From: Campylobacter concisus ATCC 51562
Lineage (GTDB): Bacteria > Campylobacterota > Campylobacteria > Campylobacterales > Campylobacteraceae
Assembly: GCF_000466745.1 (NCBI RefSeq)
Contig: NZ_ANNI01000003.1
Span: 558,001-622,000 of the forward strand
Direction: 5' to 3'
Length of the DNA stretch: 64,000 nt
The notes below the pieces were generated by a model that saw only the letters and a program-made list of their open reading frames with translations, was not told the origin of the DNA and made no database searches. The translations under genes were made by a program, and so were the position numbers. Of this stretch, positions 44,090 to 53,741 are shown piece after piece; positions within the stretch are counted from its first letter, which is position 1, and every line of letters begins with the position of its first letter.

Positions 44090-45116
44090 TTGTCAGCTGT
44101 TGTAAAAGCCCAATCTCTTCAAGTGCCTTGCCCGTCCCTCTAGCAACCGCAAGGAGTGGCTCGTCAGCTACAAAAACTGGAAGTTTAACGATATCAGATA
44201 AAAATTTATCAAGTCCTCTAATAAGCGCTCCACCGCCAGTTAGTACGATACCAGTCTCCACGATATCGCCCGCAAGATCAGGTGGCATCATCTCAAGCAC
44301 GGTTTTAAGCGCATCTGCGATCTCTTTTAGTGGCTCTCTCATCGCCTCTCTTACATCTTCGCTTGTTAGCTCGACTCTACTTAAAAGACCACTTACTTGG
44401 TCGCGTCCTTTTACCACTACGCTTAGCTCTTTTTCAAGCTGCACAGCAGAACCTACAGCAATCTTTATCTCCTCGCCAGTTCGCTCACCTATTAGTAGGT
44501 TATATTTCTCTTTTATGTAATTAACAATACTAATATCAATCTTATCTCCAGCTGTGCGGATTGATTTTGAAATAACTAGACCACCAAGTGAGACGACACC
44601 AATCTCAGTCGTACCACCACCGATATCAACTACCAGGTTACCTTGTGGCTCACGAACTGGTAAATTTGCGCCAATCGCTGCTGCCATAGGCTCTTCGATC
44701 AAAAATACCTCTCTTGCTCCAGCGCTTAAGGCGCTTTCTCTAACAGCCTTTCTTTCGACCTGAGTAAGTCCATAAGGGACTGAGATGATGATCCTTGGGC
44801 GTAAAAAGCTTTTTCTTTTATGAGTCTTTTCTATAAAATAGCGTATCATACGCTCAGTCATATCAAAATCCGCAATAACGCCATCTCTCATCGGTCTTAT
44901 CGCCTCAATATCGCCTGGAGTTTTTCCTACCATCTCTTTTGCAGCATGTCCGACCGCTAAAATTTTTTGTTTGCCATATTTCTCACGCCTTACTGCAACA
45001 ACAGAAGGCTCGTTTATTATTATGCCTTTATCCTTTACCAAAACAAGTGTATTTGCCGTACCGAGATCTATGCCCATATCACTTGAGAAAAAACCTATAA
45101 CCTGATCTAAAAACAT
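44079..45116 (-). CDS. mreB: Rod-shape actin homologue MreB
   Basis: 345 residues of the actin fold: MGIDLGTANTLV (phosphate 1), VVDIGGGTTEIGVVSLGG (phosphate 2) and VLTGGGALIRGLDKFL (adenosine site). N-terminal amphipathic start FLDQVIGFFSS. It organises lateral wall growth. It is in the cluster with clpX upstream and mreC downstream. Confidence 0.97.
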   Translation of the reverse strand: MFLDQVIGFFSSDMGIDLGTANTLVLVKDKGIIINEPSVVAVRREKYGKQKILAVGHAAKEMVGKTPGDIEAIRPMRDGVIADFDMTERMIRYFIEKTHKRKSFLRPRIIISVPYGLTQVERKAVRESALSAGAREVFLIEEPMAAAIGANLPVREPQGNLVVDIGGGTTEIGVVSLGGLVISKSIRTAGDKIDISIVNYIKEKYNLLIGERTGEEIKIAVGSAVQLEKELSVVVKGRDQVSGLLSRVELTSEDVREAMREPLKEIADALKTVLEMMPPDLAGDIVETGIVLTGGGALIRGLDKFLSDIVKLPVFVADEPLLAVARGTGKALEEIGLLQQLTNEE

Positions 45117-45125
45117 CTATTTCCT

Positions 45126-46358
45126 TTACGCTATTTTCTTATCGTGCTTTATTAAAATTGGCTTTGCCTTATCTTTTACAGTCTCTTTTGAGATAACAAT
45201 ATCATACTCTTTTAACTCTGGTAGCTCATACATTATGTCTGTCATAAGCTCTTCCATTATACTTCTAAGCCCCCTGGCTCCAGTCTTTCGCTCAATAGCT
45301 AGACTTGCTATCTCTTCAAGTGCCTCATCATCAAATTTAAGCGTAGCACCGTCAATCGCACAAAGCTTTTGGTATTGTTTTAATATCGCATTTTTTGGCT
45401 CAGTTAAAATTTTCACCATATCTTCTTTTGTTATCTCGTTTAAAGTAGCTACTACGTGAAGTCTGCCAATAAGCTCTGGGATGAGGCCATATCTTACAAG
45501 ATCGTCTGGCTCAAGTAGGCTTAGTAAATTTTCTTTTTCGTTTTTGCCACGTTTTTCTTGATTAAATCCAAGTACGTTTTTACCAACTCTTCTCTCGATG
45601 ATATCAAGAAGTCCGTCAAATGCACCACCGCAAACGAATAAGATATTTGTCGTATCTATCTGGATGAAGTCTTGGTTTGGATGCTTTCTGCCACCTTTTG
45701 GTGGGATGTTCACGACGCTTCCTTCGATGATCTTTAAAAGCGCTTGCTGTACGCCTTCGCCTGAAACGTCTCTTGTGATGCTTCTATTTTCACTCATTCT
45801 AGCGATCTTATCGATCTCATCTACAAAGACAATGCCCTGCTCCGCCTTTTTAACATCGCCATTTGCAGCTTGTAAAAGCCTTGTTAGGATATTTTCAACG
45901 TCCTCACCGACATATCCAGCCTCAGTTAGGCTTGTTGCGTCGCAAATCGCGATAGGCACATCAAGAAATCTCGCCAAAGTCTGAGCCATCAACGTCTTGC
46001 CGCTTCCAGTTGGGCCAACAAGTAAGATGTTTGATTTTGAAATTTCAGTATCGTCTTTGATGTCGCTTTGTTTAAAAATTCTCTTATAGTGGTTATATAC
46101 GCCGACACTAAAGACCTTTTTAGCCCTGTCTTGACCGATCACATAGTTATCAAGTACCGCTTTTAGCTCCTTTGGTGTGAGCTTTTGATACTCTATCGTT
46201 TCGTCATTTTTACTCTCTTCTACGCTAGTATCTCCATGTATCATATCGTATGCGGCTGCTATGCAGTACTCGCATATATAGGCATTTCCTTCGATATCAG
46301 CGAGTAATCTTCTCTCGGCAGACTCTGCCTCTCCACAAAAATTACACTTTCTAGCCAT
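45126..46358 (-). CDS. clpX: ClpX, ATPase subunit of ClpXP protease
   Basis: 410 residues. N-terminal C4 zinc finger (CNFCG and CEYC), Walker A GPTGSGKT, Walker [11 protein letters not shown], pore loop GYVGEDV, the ClpP-binding tripeptide IGF variant FNQEKRG region, and sensor [11 protein letters not shown]. It unfolds tagged substrates for ClpP. The start overlaps the lpxA stop by one base. Confidence 0.97.
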   Translation of the reverse strand: MARKCNFCGEAESAERRLLADIEGNAYICEYCIAAAYDMIHGDTSVEESKNDETIEYQKLTPKELKAVLDNYVIGQDRAKKVFSVGVYNHYKRIFKQSDIKDDTEISKSNILLVGPTGSGKTLMAQTLARFLDVPIAICDATSLTEAGYVGEDVENILTRLLQAANGDVKKAEQGIVFVDEIDKIARMSENRSITRDVSGEGVQQALLKIIEGSVVNIPPKGGRKHPNQDFIQIDTTNILFVCGGAFDGLLDIIERRVGKNVLGFNQEKRGKNEKENLLSLLEPDDLVRYGLIPELIGRLHVVATLNEITKEDMVKILTEPKNAILKQYQKLCAIDGATLKFDDEALEEIASLAIERKTGARGLRSIMEELMTDIMYELPELKEYDIVISKETVKDKAKPILIKHDKKIA

Positions 46359-47146
46359 TAATCTCTTCCTTTTGCAAGCGGAATTCCTCTTGTCGTTTCT
46401 AATATAAATTTACACATTTTTTTAACATTTTCATCGCTGGTTTTTGCGATCAGCTCATTTGCCTGATCTTTTAGGCTGATGCCTTGATTAAACAAAAATT
46501 TATAAGCGCGAACAAGCTCTTCAACCTGCTCTTTGTCAAACCTGCGTCTAATGCCAACCAAATTTAAGCTTCTTATATATGCTCTGTTGCCCTCAGCTAG
46601 GCAAAATGGCACTACATCTTGGCTAAGCGCGCTTGCACCTGCTATCATGCAGCTTTCCCCAACTCTAACAAACTGATGAATAGGCGTAAGACCGCCCACA
46701 ACAGCGTAATCGCCAAGCTCGACATGGCCTGCTAGAGTTGCGTTATTTGCCAAAATGACGTTGCTGCCTATTATGCAGTCGTGTGCAATGTGAGAATATG
46801 CCATTATAAAAGCATTATCACCGATCCTTGTTATACCATCGCCTTTGTGCGTACCAGAATTTATCGTACAAAACTCACGTATAGTTGCGTGCTCGCCGAT
46901 AATGACGCCGGTATCAATCTCATCTTTATAGCTGATATCTTGCGGGATATCGCCCACGATCGCGTAGCTAAATACACGAGAGTTATCGCCGATCCTCGTC
47001 TTGCCAAGCACCCTTGCGCCTTGCTTTATCGTGACGTTGTTGCCAAGGACCGCATCTTTACTTACAAACGCATAAGCCTCGATATTTGCGTCATCTCCAA
47101 TGATCGCTCCATCTTCTATAACGGCTGTTTGGTGGATATTTTTCAT
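46358..47146 (-). CDS. lpxA: UDP-N-acetylglucosamine O-acyltransferase
   Basis: First enzyme of lipid A synthesis. 262 residues of left-handed beta-helix hexapeptide repeats ([20 protein letters not shown] and following), with catalytic-His context [13 protein letters not shown] and the C-terminal helical domain [17 protein letters not shown]. It follows fabZ by 21 bases, the classic pairing since both use hydroxyacyl-ACP. Confidence 0.96.
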   Translation of the reverse strand: MKNIHQTAVIEDGAIIGDDANIEAYAFVSKDAVLGNNVTIKQGARVLGKTRIGDNSRVFSYAIVGDIPQDISYKDEIDTGVIIGEHATIREFCTINSGTHKGDGITRIGDNAFIMAYSHIAHDCIIGSNVILANNATLAGHVELGDYAVVGGLTPIHQFVRVGESCMIAGASALSQDVVPFCLAEGNRAYIRSLNLVGIRRRFDKEQVEELVRAYKFLFNQGISLKDQANELIAKTSDENVKKMCKFILETTRGIPLAKGRD

Positions 47147-47167
47147 TGTCTCTCTTTTTCTTAAAGC

Positions 47168-47614
47168 CTATTTATCGACTATCATCGCTTTTAGTTCAGC
47201 CTCAGCGCAAAGTGCGTCATCTACGTATGCCTTTCCTTCAAGCACCCAGATATTTCCCTTATGCTTTAGCACGTTTAGTCTATACTCTAGCCTATCTCCA
47301 GGGCGGACTGGATGGCGAAATTTCGCTCCGTCTATGCTCATAAAATAGACCACTTTATTCTCGATACCAGCTTGATGCTCATCACTCATGCTTTTAAAAG
47401 CTAGCACGCCGCCAGCTTGCGCCATACCTTCGATTATCATTACGCCAGGATATATCGGATGACCTGGGAAATGCCCCTGAAATATCGGCTCACCAATGGT
47501 TACATTTTTGTAAGCCACGATATTCTTAGCTGGCTCTAGCTCGACAACTCTATCTATAAGTAAAAATGGAAATCTATGTGGGAGAATTTTTTGAATTTCT
47601 ACGACGTCTATCAC
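47168..47614 (-). CDS. fabZ: 3-hydroxyacyl-ACP dehydratase FabZ
   Basis: 148-residue hotdog-fold dehydratase of fatty acid elongation. [13 protein letters not shown] at the N-terminus and [23 protein letters not shown] with the catalytic His and Glu are diagnostic. First gene of the fabZ-lpxA-clpX-mreB-mreC-carB run. Confidence 0.97.
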   Translation of the reverse strand: MIDVVEIQKILPHRFPFLLIDRVVELEPAKNIVAYKNVTIGEPIFQGHFPGHPIYPGVMIIEGMAQAGGVLAFKSMSDEHQAGIENKVVYFMSIDGAKFRHPVRPGDRLEYRLNVLKHKGNIWVLEGKAYVDDALCAEAELKAMIVDK

Positions 47615-47764
47615 GTTTTAGCCTTAGTAATGTAAATTTGTGGCGATTGTAACAAATTTATACTAAGAAAAAAATTATTAGCCTCTTTTAAAAATCTCTA
47701 AATTTCGCCTTATGTGGCAAAAATTTAATTCACTGCTTTAAGATAAATTTTATAAACTCACCTT

Positions 47765-48838
47765 TTAGTCTAAAACCAAAATTTCTTCGCTGTCGTTGTA
47801 AAAAACAGCCTTTGCGTAAATTTCGTAGCTGCCCTTTTTGACCTCGTCTAAGATGATGATAGGATTTTGCGAAAACTCCCCGCTTATATCACGGCGAAAT
47901 TTCATCTCAGCGTCAAGCTCAAGCGGCCTTTTACAAAGCTCATCAACGCTTTTAAATTTGCTATTTGTAAATTTATTAAAGCGCTCTATACTCATAAAGA
48001 TTGCGCCCTCTTTTAGTTCATCGTCCATCTCGCAGTCACGTTCTACGTTAAGCTTTAAATTTTCTCTTTTAAAACCAGAGTAAAGCACAAAGTAGCTCGG
48101 TGTCACATGACCTTCAAATTTTACATAAGCACGCAAAAGTCTGTAGTTTAAAAATCGCCTTCTAAAAAGGTGAAATTCCTCGCCTCTCGCCTCGCACTCG
48201 CGCACCTTTTTGTAAAGCTCAAGTCTAGCCTCAATGCTGCCATAAAGCGCCCTTGCGTGTAGCTCGCTCATTAGCTCACTTTGGGGTAAATTTTGCGAGT
48301 CACGTTGTTTTTTTAGCGCAAAGACGCAGCCGCAGTAATTTTGATGATAGAGCTTGTCTTTTTTAGCGAGGATAAACTGCTCACTTGTGCCGCCATTTTT
48401 TCTATAATCAACCGCAACGGCTTCTAAATTTGAGTCGGCCACCGCCTCATCAAGCGCCTTTTTAAGCTGAGAAAAGTCCTTTTTTGGGCTCATCAAAAGC
48501 GTCGTCGTGATCTTACCTAGACCTAGTTCAAGTGCCTTTTTAGCGGAGTCTTTCATACGAAAATCAAAGCAGTATTCGCATCTTTTGCCCTTTTCTGGCT
48601 CGTCTTCAAGCCCCTTTGTGCCACCAAGCCACGCCTCATAGTCGTATTCGCCGCATATTAGCTCGATGCCTAGCTTCTCGCAGCTTCGCTTCACGTCCTC
48701 AAAACGCAGTAAAAATTCGCTATATGGATGTATGTTTGGATCATAAAAATAGCCGACTATTCGTTCATTTGGGAAGTCTTTTCGTAAGCGCTGTAAAAAG
48801 TAGTGGCTATCGACCGAGCAGCAGATGTGAACTAGCAA
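47765..48838 (-). CDS. queH: Epoxyqueuosine reductase QueH with C-terminal extension
   Basis: Reduces epoxyqueuosine in tRNA to queuosine, the non-cobalamin alternative to QueG. The QueH core (1-180) has LVHICCSVD with adjacent cysteines (about 5-6), KRCEYCFDFRM and YCGCVF, the cysteines that bind Fe-S and metal. About 175 further residues (SELMSELHARALYG onward) form an extension seen, as far as I recall, in Campylobacterota QueH, of unknown purpose. It is separated by 27 bases from the following ABC gene cluster upstream. Confidence 0.88.
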   Translation of the reverse strand: MLVHICCSVDSHYFLQRLRKDFPNERIVGYFYDPNIHPYSEFLLRFEDVKRSCEKLGIELICGEYDYEAWLGGTKGLEDEPEKGKRCEYCFDFRMKDSAKKALELGLGKITTTLLMSPKKDFSQLKKALDEAVADSNLEAVAVDYRKNGGTSEQFILAKKDKLYHQNYCGCVFALKKQRDSQNLPQSELMSELHARALYGSIEARLELYKKVRECEARGEEFHLFRRRFLNYRLLRAYVKFEGHVTPSYFVLYSGFKRENLKLNVERDCEMDDELKEGAIFMSIERFNKFTNSKFKSVDELCKRPLELDAEMKFRRDISGEFSQNPIIILDEVKKGSYEIYAKAVFYNDSEEILVLD

Positions 48839-48865
48839 AATTTAACCTTTTTTGCTCGCATTATA

Positions 48866-49615
48866 TCAAAGATTATTTTTATAAATTTTTGCAGCATCGA
48901 GGTATTTTTTAAGCACATTTTGGCTTGCAAGAGCATCAAATTTACCCCACGCCACCTGCTTGCCAGCCTCGATTATTAGCACTTTTTGTGCTATCTTCAT
49001 CGCACTTAAAATATCATGTGTGATAAAGATAATGCTGATCTTTTCATCTAAGCTTAAAAGCAAATTTATGATCTTTTGCTTTGTCTCATTGTCAAGTCCG
49101 CTTGTTATCTCGTCGCAGATTAGGATTTTTGGCTTTGAAAGAAGCGCTAGCAGTATCCCAACCCTTGTCGCCTCACCGCCACTTAGCTGAGATGGGAATT
49201 TTTCTAAAATTTCATCTTTTAAATTTAAATTAGCTAAAAGCCCTTTGAGCTCATTTTGGCCAAATCTAAGCTTAAGATATGACCTCACGTGAGCGATCGT
49301 GGTTTTTACTTTTAGAGCTGGATTTAGGGCTTGCTTTTGGTTTTGCAAGATATATCTGATATCTTTTTTGAGCTCATTTTTATCCGTGATCTTCTCATCG
49401 TTTATGTAAATTTTGCCCCCACTTTTTGGCTCACTAAATGATATAAGCTTTGCAAGTGTGCTTTTGCCACTGCCGCTTTGACCCAAAATGGCTAAATTTT
49501 CGCCATCATCAAGCTCGTAATTTATCCCTTCTAAAAGGTGCAGTACTTCAGCCCTAGCATTAAAATGCTCCTTAAAACTTAAACTTTTTGAGACGTTTTC
49601 AAGCCTGATTTTCAC
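48866..49615 (-). CDS. ABC transporter ATP-binding protein (NikE/DppF-like)
   Basis: 249 residues from a GTG start that overlaps the stop of the previous gene (GTGA). Walker A GQSGSGKS, signature LSGGEATR, Walker B ILICDEITSGLD, His in FITHD. Second ATPase of a five-gene nickel/peptide importer. As I recall, it resembles the Campylobacter nikZYXWV type; an oligopeptide role is not excluded. Confidence 0.85.
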   Translation of the reverse strand: MKIRLENVSKSLSFKEHFNARAEVLHLLEGINYELDDGENLAILGQSGSGKSTLAKLISFSEPKSGGKIYINDEKITDKNELKKDIRYILQNQKQALNPALKVKTTIAHVRSYLKLRFGQNELKGLLANLNLKDEILEKFPSQLSGGEATRVGILLALLSKPKILICDEITSGLDNETKQKIINLLLSLDEKISIIFITHDILSAMKIAQKVLIIEAGKQVAWGKFDALASQNVLKKYLDAAKIYKNNL

Positions 49616-50292
49616 GCATTTTCCTTTAAATTTAGTCGCCCATCTCTCATCTGCCAAATTTCATCACTAAGATAGTTCGTTAGCGCCTCATCATGCGAGA
49701 TAAAGATGACGCTCATCTTGCCTTTTAGGCTCTCTAAGATGCCCGCCACGTGGCTAGCGCTAATGCTATCAAGCCCGCTTGTTATCTCGTCGCAGACTAA
49801 AATTTTTGGCTTCAGGCAAAGTGCAAGAGCGATCTGCACACGGCTAGCCTCACCGCCACTTAGCTCGTATGAGTATTTGTGCCAGATGAGATTAGCATTA
49901 CCTAGCCCAAACTCCCTAAAATAAGCAAATGCGAGCTCTTTATTTGATTTATTATCGCCGCCAAGATAGGCATTAAAGTGATCGCCCACATTTAAGAGCG
50001 GATGAAGGCTGGCAACAGAGTTTTGAAAAACGAGCGCAGCGACCTTTCTGCGGTACTCTTTTAGCTCATTCTGGCTAAGTTTTAAGATATCTTTTTTATA
50101 AATGCTAAATTTATCCGCCCTCACTCTAAAATCATCATCAAAAAGCCTTATTAGGCTCTTTGCAAAGAGCGATTTGCCACTGCCACTAGCGCCTGTGATG
50201 CCTATAAATTTACCCTCGCTCATAGTAAAATCAAGCTCACGCAAAAGCTTCTTATCCTTATAAAAAATATTTAAATTTTTAATCTCTATCAT
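49612..50292 (-). CDS. ABC transporter ATP-binding protein (NikD/DppD-like)
   Basis: 226 residues from ATG 50292 (overlaps the permease stop as ATGA); a longer frame to 50388 has no supporting RBS and lies inside the permease gene. Walker A GASGSGKS, signature LSGGEASR, Walker B ILVCDEITSGLD, His in FISHDEAL. It is shorter than most DppD ATPases and lacks the C-terminal oligopeptide-type extension. Confidence 0.85.
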   Translation of the reverse strand: MIEIKNLNIFYKDKKLLRELDFTMSEGKFIGITGASGSGKSLFAKSLIRLFDDDFRVRADKFSIYKKDILKLSQNELKEYRRKVAALVFQNSVASLHPLLNVGDHFNAYLGGDNKSNKELAFAYFREFGLGNANLIWHKYSYELSGGEASRVQIALALCLKPKILVCDEITSGLDSISASHVAGILESLKGKMSVIFISHDEALTNYLSDEIWQMRDGRLNLKENA

Positions 50293-51089
50293 ATTTTTAT
50301 ATTGCCATTTTTTGAATTTGACGTGATGATCGAGGTTGCAAGGATGAGCAAAAAGAGCGTCACGCCAGGGAAAAGCACCATCCACCAAGAGCCAAGAAAA
50401 AGTGCCTCTTTACTCTCATTTAGCATAATGCCAAGGCTTATTTTATTTGCGTCACTACCCACGCCAAAAAAGCCAAGCGTAGCCTCCATGACGACCGCGT
50501 TTATCGCGTTTATGCCAAAGATGCTAACTATTAGATGCTTTAAATTTGGCAAAATTTCAAAGCAAATCAGGCTAAATTTACCAGCGCCATTTATCACAGC
50601 CTGCTCGGCGTAGTCGCATTTTCTACTAAGTCTTAAATTTTGCATAAAAACTTTTGCGCCCTGCATAAACGAGCAAATAGCGATGATAAAAGAGGTTATA
50701 AGCAGATCTCCGCTACTAAATGAGCTAAAAAGCATGATAAAAACGATGTTTGGGATACTTAAAAAGGCATCAAGCCCCTTATCAAAAAGGCTCTCGTAAA
50801 TTTTGCTCTTGCTCGTGCCAAAATATGCGTAGATGAGCGAAAAAAGTGTCGTTAAAAAGCCAGCTAGCAGCAAGATAAGAAGCGAGTTTTTAAGCGCATA
50901 GGACACTCTTATGAGATTGTCCCTGCCTAGGATGTCAGTGCCAAAGATGTGCTCGCTACTTGGGGCTAAATTTACCGCCATAAAGTCAGTGAAATTTGGC
51001 TCAAATTTAGAGAAAAACGACGTCACAAAGGCAAATATGACAAGAGCTAAAAAGACAAAACAGGCTAGGAAAAATATGACTTTTCTCAT
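50289..51089 (-). CDS. ABC transporter permease (NikC/DppC-like)
   Basis: 266 residues, about six helices; HIFGTDILGRDNLIRVSYALKNS near 50 is the conserved NikC/DppC region, and the coupling loop lies near YAEQAVINGAGK. Overlaps both neighbours by 4 bases. Pairs with the NikB-like permease. Confidence 0.86.
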   Translation of the reverse strand: MRKVIFFLACFVFLALVIFAFVTSFFSKFEPNFTDFMAVNLAPSSEHIFGTDILGRDNLIRVSYALKNSLLILLLAGFLTTLFSLIYAYFGTSKSKIYESLFDKGLDAFLSIPNIVFIMLFSSFSSGDLLITSFIIAICSFMQGAKVFMQNLRLSRKCDYAEQAVINGAGKFSLICFEILPNLKHLIVSIFGINAINAVVMEATLGFFGVGSDANKISLGIMLNESKEALFLGSWWMVLFPGVTLFLLILATSIITSNSKNGNIKI

Positions 51090-52024
51090 AAATTTCTCTT
51101 ATCTGCCAAGATAGCGAAAATTTTTGCTAGTAAATTTGCAAAAACGACAAAAACAGCCGTTAGCAAAATGGTCGCAAGTGCGACTGGATAGTCTTTGGCG
51201 ATGACTGCATCAAGGCTAAGCTTACCTATGCCCGGAAATGAAAAAATGCTCTCAATGACATATGAGCCAGCAAAAACGCCAGCCACAAGGGTTGCAAAAT
51301 AATAGACTATATCGGTGCTTGCATGCTTTATCGCAAAGAGATAAATTTTGCCGCGCCCCAAGCCTCTAGCGTGAGCTGTTTGGATAAAATCAGCATTTAG
51401 GCTCTGATTTAGCCTGTCACGCACAAATTTCACGTTTGCGCCAAGGTGTGGCAAGATGATGGCAAGCGTTGGCAAGATGATAAATTTTGTTCCTACTCCG
51501 CTAGATCCTAGCTCGTTTGCGCCTAAACTTGGCAGAACATTTAGATAGACGCTAAAGATAGCTATTAGCACGAGTGCTACGTAAAAATGCGGCAATGAAG
51601 CCAGTAAAAACGAGCTAAAGTTTATAAAGATATCGGCAAATTTATTCTTATAAATGGCGCTTAAAAGCCCCAAGAAAAATGACAAAAAAACTATCAGAAA
51701 AAATGAGGCAAAAAACAAAATAAGCGAGTTTAAGAGCCTCTCTTTAATGAGCAAAGATACGCTTGCTCCGCTTACAAAGCTGGTACCAAAGTCCCCAGTG
51801 ACAAAGTGAGCTAGCCATCTAAAATACTGCACGAAAAAGCCATCTTTTAGCCCCAAATTTTCTAAAATTTGCTCTTTTATAGCCACGCTTAGCGCTTCAC
51901 TTCGCAAAAACATCGCGTCAGTGACGTTTCCTGGCAAAAAATATATGAGCAAAAATAGAAAAAATGAGATGAAAAACAGCAATCCAAGGCTTGAGATCGC
52001 TGTTTTTAAAATGGCTCTAAACAA
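51086..52024 (-). CDS. ABC transporter permease (NikB/DppB-like)
   Basis: 312 residues, six helices; GLKDGFFVQYFRWLAHFVTGDFG is the conserved periplasmic region, and the coupling loop is in FIQTAHARGLGR. 12 bases after the binding-protein gene. Operon member. Confidence 0.88.
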   Translation of the reverse strand: MFRAILKTAISSLGLLFFISFFLFLLIYFLPGNVTDAMFLRSEALSVAIKEQILENLGLKDGFFVQYFRWLAHFVTGDFGTSFVSGASVSLLIKERLLNSLILFFASFFLIVFLSFFLGLLSAIYKNKFADIFINFSSFLLASLPHFYVALVLIAIFSVYLNVLPSLGANELGSSGVGTKFIILPTLAIILPHLGANVKFVRDRLNQSLNADFIQTAHARGLGRGKIYLFAIKHASTDIVYYFATLVAGVFAGSYVIESIFSFPGIGKLSLDAVIAKDYPVALATILLTAVFVVFANLLAKIFAILADKRNL

Positions 52025-52036
52025 AGTTTTTATCCA

Positions 52037-53569
52037 CTATTTTACTTGCCACTCTCTTATATTCCATAAAAATCCAGCCCCATGGTGACCTAAAATTTGC
52101 GTCTTTATGCCTGAAATTTTATTGTTAAAAACGAGCGGATAGTCAAGATAGGCTATAAAAATGTAAGGTGGATTTTCAAAAAGCGCTTTTAGAAATTCTT
52201 TGTAGTATTTTTTCCTAAGCTCCACGTCCTTTGTATATCTTGCGTTTTTTAGGGCAAGATCGACGTTTGCATCCTTGTAGTGGCTAAAATTCCAGCCATT
52301 TTCATTGACACCGATGTCGGCAAATCCGCCAAAAATTCTATATGTGTGAAAGTCTGGATCAAATGGACTTCCCCAGCCGATGATAAAGCTATCAACCTCG
52401 CTTATACTAAAGGCTGTTCTTGGCTTTGCGTAGGCTTTGGCTCTCACGCCAAATTTATTTAGCTCACTGCTTAAAATTTTGGCTAGATTGACCCTTAAGA
52501 TGTCGTTATTAAAGGCATAGATATCAAAGCCAAGCTCCTTGCCGTCCTTTTCAAAAAAGCCAGCCTTATTTTTCTTAAAGCCGCTCTTTTCAAGCAGCTC
52601 CCTAGCCTTTTGCGGATCGTAGCTAAATTTAAACTCACCGTCATTTGCAAAGCTTTTTTCTATCGGATTATTCGCTACGCTCGCATATCCGTGAAATAAA
52701 TTTTTAACTATCTCATCTTTATTTACCGCGTAGTTTAGGGCGATTCTTACATTTTTATCTTGAAAAAGAGGATCATTAAAGTTAAACATCAAAGCTCTAT
52801 AGTCCGCACTTTTAAACTTAAGTAGGCTAAGCTTTTTATCATCTTTTATGAAATTTACACCAGTTGGAGAGATGAGTGCGACGTCGATCTCACCACTTTT
52901 AAGCCCAACGAGCCTTAAATTTTCATCACCAACAATTTTAAAAAATACCCTTTTTATCTTTGGCTCACCCTTGTAAAATTTCTCATTTGCCACAAATTCC
53001 AGGCTCTCATCTTTTTTCCATTTTACTAGCTTGTATGCGCCAGTTCCTACTGGAGCCTCGTTAAATTTATCGGTTGAGATATCTTTGCCTTTTAAAATGT
53101 GCTCAGGCAAAACGCCAAAGCTAAGCGCGTCAAGAAATGGCGGAAACGGCTCATTAAGCGTAATCTTTACTTTATAATCCCCTAAAATTTCAACGCTTTT
53201 TACGACTTCATAATTTGAGATAGCAGGCGCGTTTAGCTTCTTATCTTGAGCCGCTTCGATGGTAAATTTAACATCTTTTGCGCTAAATTTTACCCCATCA
53301 TGCCAAAAGGCATCATCTCTTAGCTCAAAAACATACTCCAGCCCGTCATCGCTCACCTGCCAAGACTTCGCAAGCTCTGGCACGACGTTGCTATTTTCAT
53401 CGTGGCTAGTAAGGCCTGAAAAAACAAGTGAAAGAGTAGGATCGTGATCCTCGTCATAAAGTGGATTTATACGAGGTGTTTGCTCCTCGATAGCGACTAC
53501 AACAGCATTTTCTTTTGCATAAGAAAGAGTGCCAAACAACAAAAAAAAGACAAGCAAAATTTTCTTCAT
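52037..53569 (-). CDS. ABC transporter substrate-binding protein (NikA/NikZ-like, SBP_bac_5)
   Basis: 510 residues with a Sec signal (MKKILLVFFLLFGTLSYA). SBP_bac_5 features include LAKSWQVSDDGLEYVFELRD, GVKFSAKDVKFTIEAA and NEPFPPFLDAL. It binds nickel (directly or as a chelate) or peptides. C. jejuni NikZ belongs to this class, so nickel is favoured, but no clear nickel-His pattern was verified. ATG 53569 is preferred to the GTG one codon earlier because AAAGGGG is well spaced. First gene of the operon. Confidence 0.85.
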   Translation of the reverse strand: MKKILLVFFLLFGTLSYAKENAVVVAIEEQTPRINPLYDEDHDPTLSLVFSGLTSHDENSNVVPELAKSWQVSDDGLEYVFELRDDAFWHDGVKFSAKDVKFTIEAAQDKKLNAPAISNYEVVKSVEILGDYKVKITLNEPFPPFLDALSFGVLPEHILKGKDISTDKFNEAPVGTGAYKLVKWKKDESLEFVANEKFYKGEPKIKRVFFKIVGDENLRLVGLKSGEIDVALISPTGVNFIKDDKKLSLLKFKSADYRALMFNFNDPLFQDKNVRIALNYAVNKDEIVKNLFHGYASVANNPIEKSFANDGEFKFSYDPQKARELLEKSGFKKNKAGFFEKDGKELGFDIYAFNNDILRVNLAKILSSELNKFGVRAKAYAKPRTAFSISEVDSFIIGWGSPFDPDFHTYRIFGGFADIGVNENGWNFSHYKDANVDLALKNARYTKDVELRKKYYKEFLKALFENPPYIFIAYLDYPLVFNNKISGIKTQILGHHGAGFLWNIREWQVK

Positions 53570-53606
53570 CACAATCCCCTTTGTTTAAAAATATTTCTGC
53601 ATAGTA

Positions 53607-53619
53607 ATACGAATCGTAT
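53607..53619. promoter_or_regulatory. Operator-like palindrome before the nik-like operon
   Basis: ATACGA-A-TCGTAT, a perfect 6-bp inverted repeat with one central base, 38 bases upstream of the substrate-binding-protein gene. TCGTAT-type half-sites recall metal-regulator operators, but it does not match the long-spaced E. coli NikR site. The divergent DUF748 gene starts 123 bases to the other side. Confidence 0.4.
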
Positions 53620-53741
53620 AAAAGTGTTATTAAGCTAAATGTAAATTTATAGTATAGAAGTTTTAAATTTCTAACTATCTTTTAACCTTTTTTGAAGTAA
53701 AATCTCTCCCTATTTTAGATAACAACAAGGCAAATTTTATA

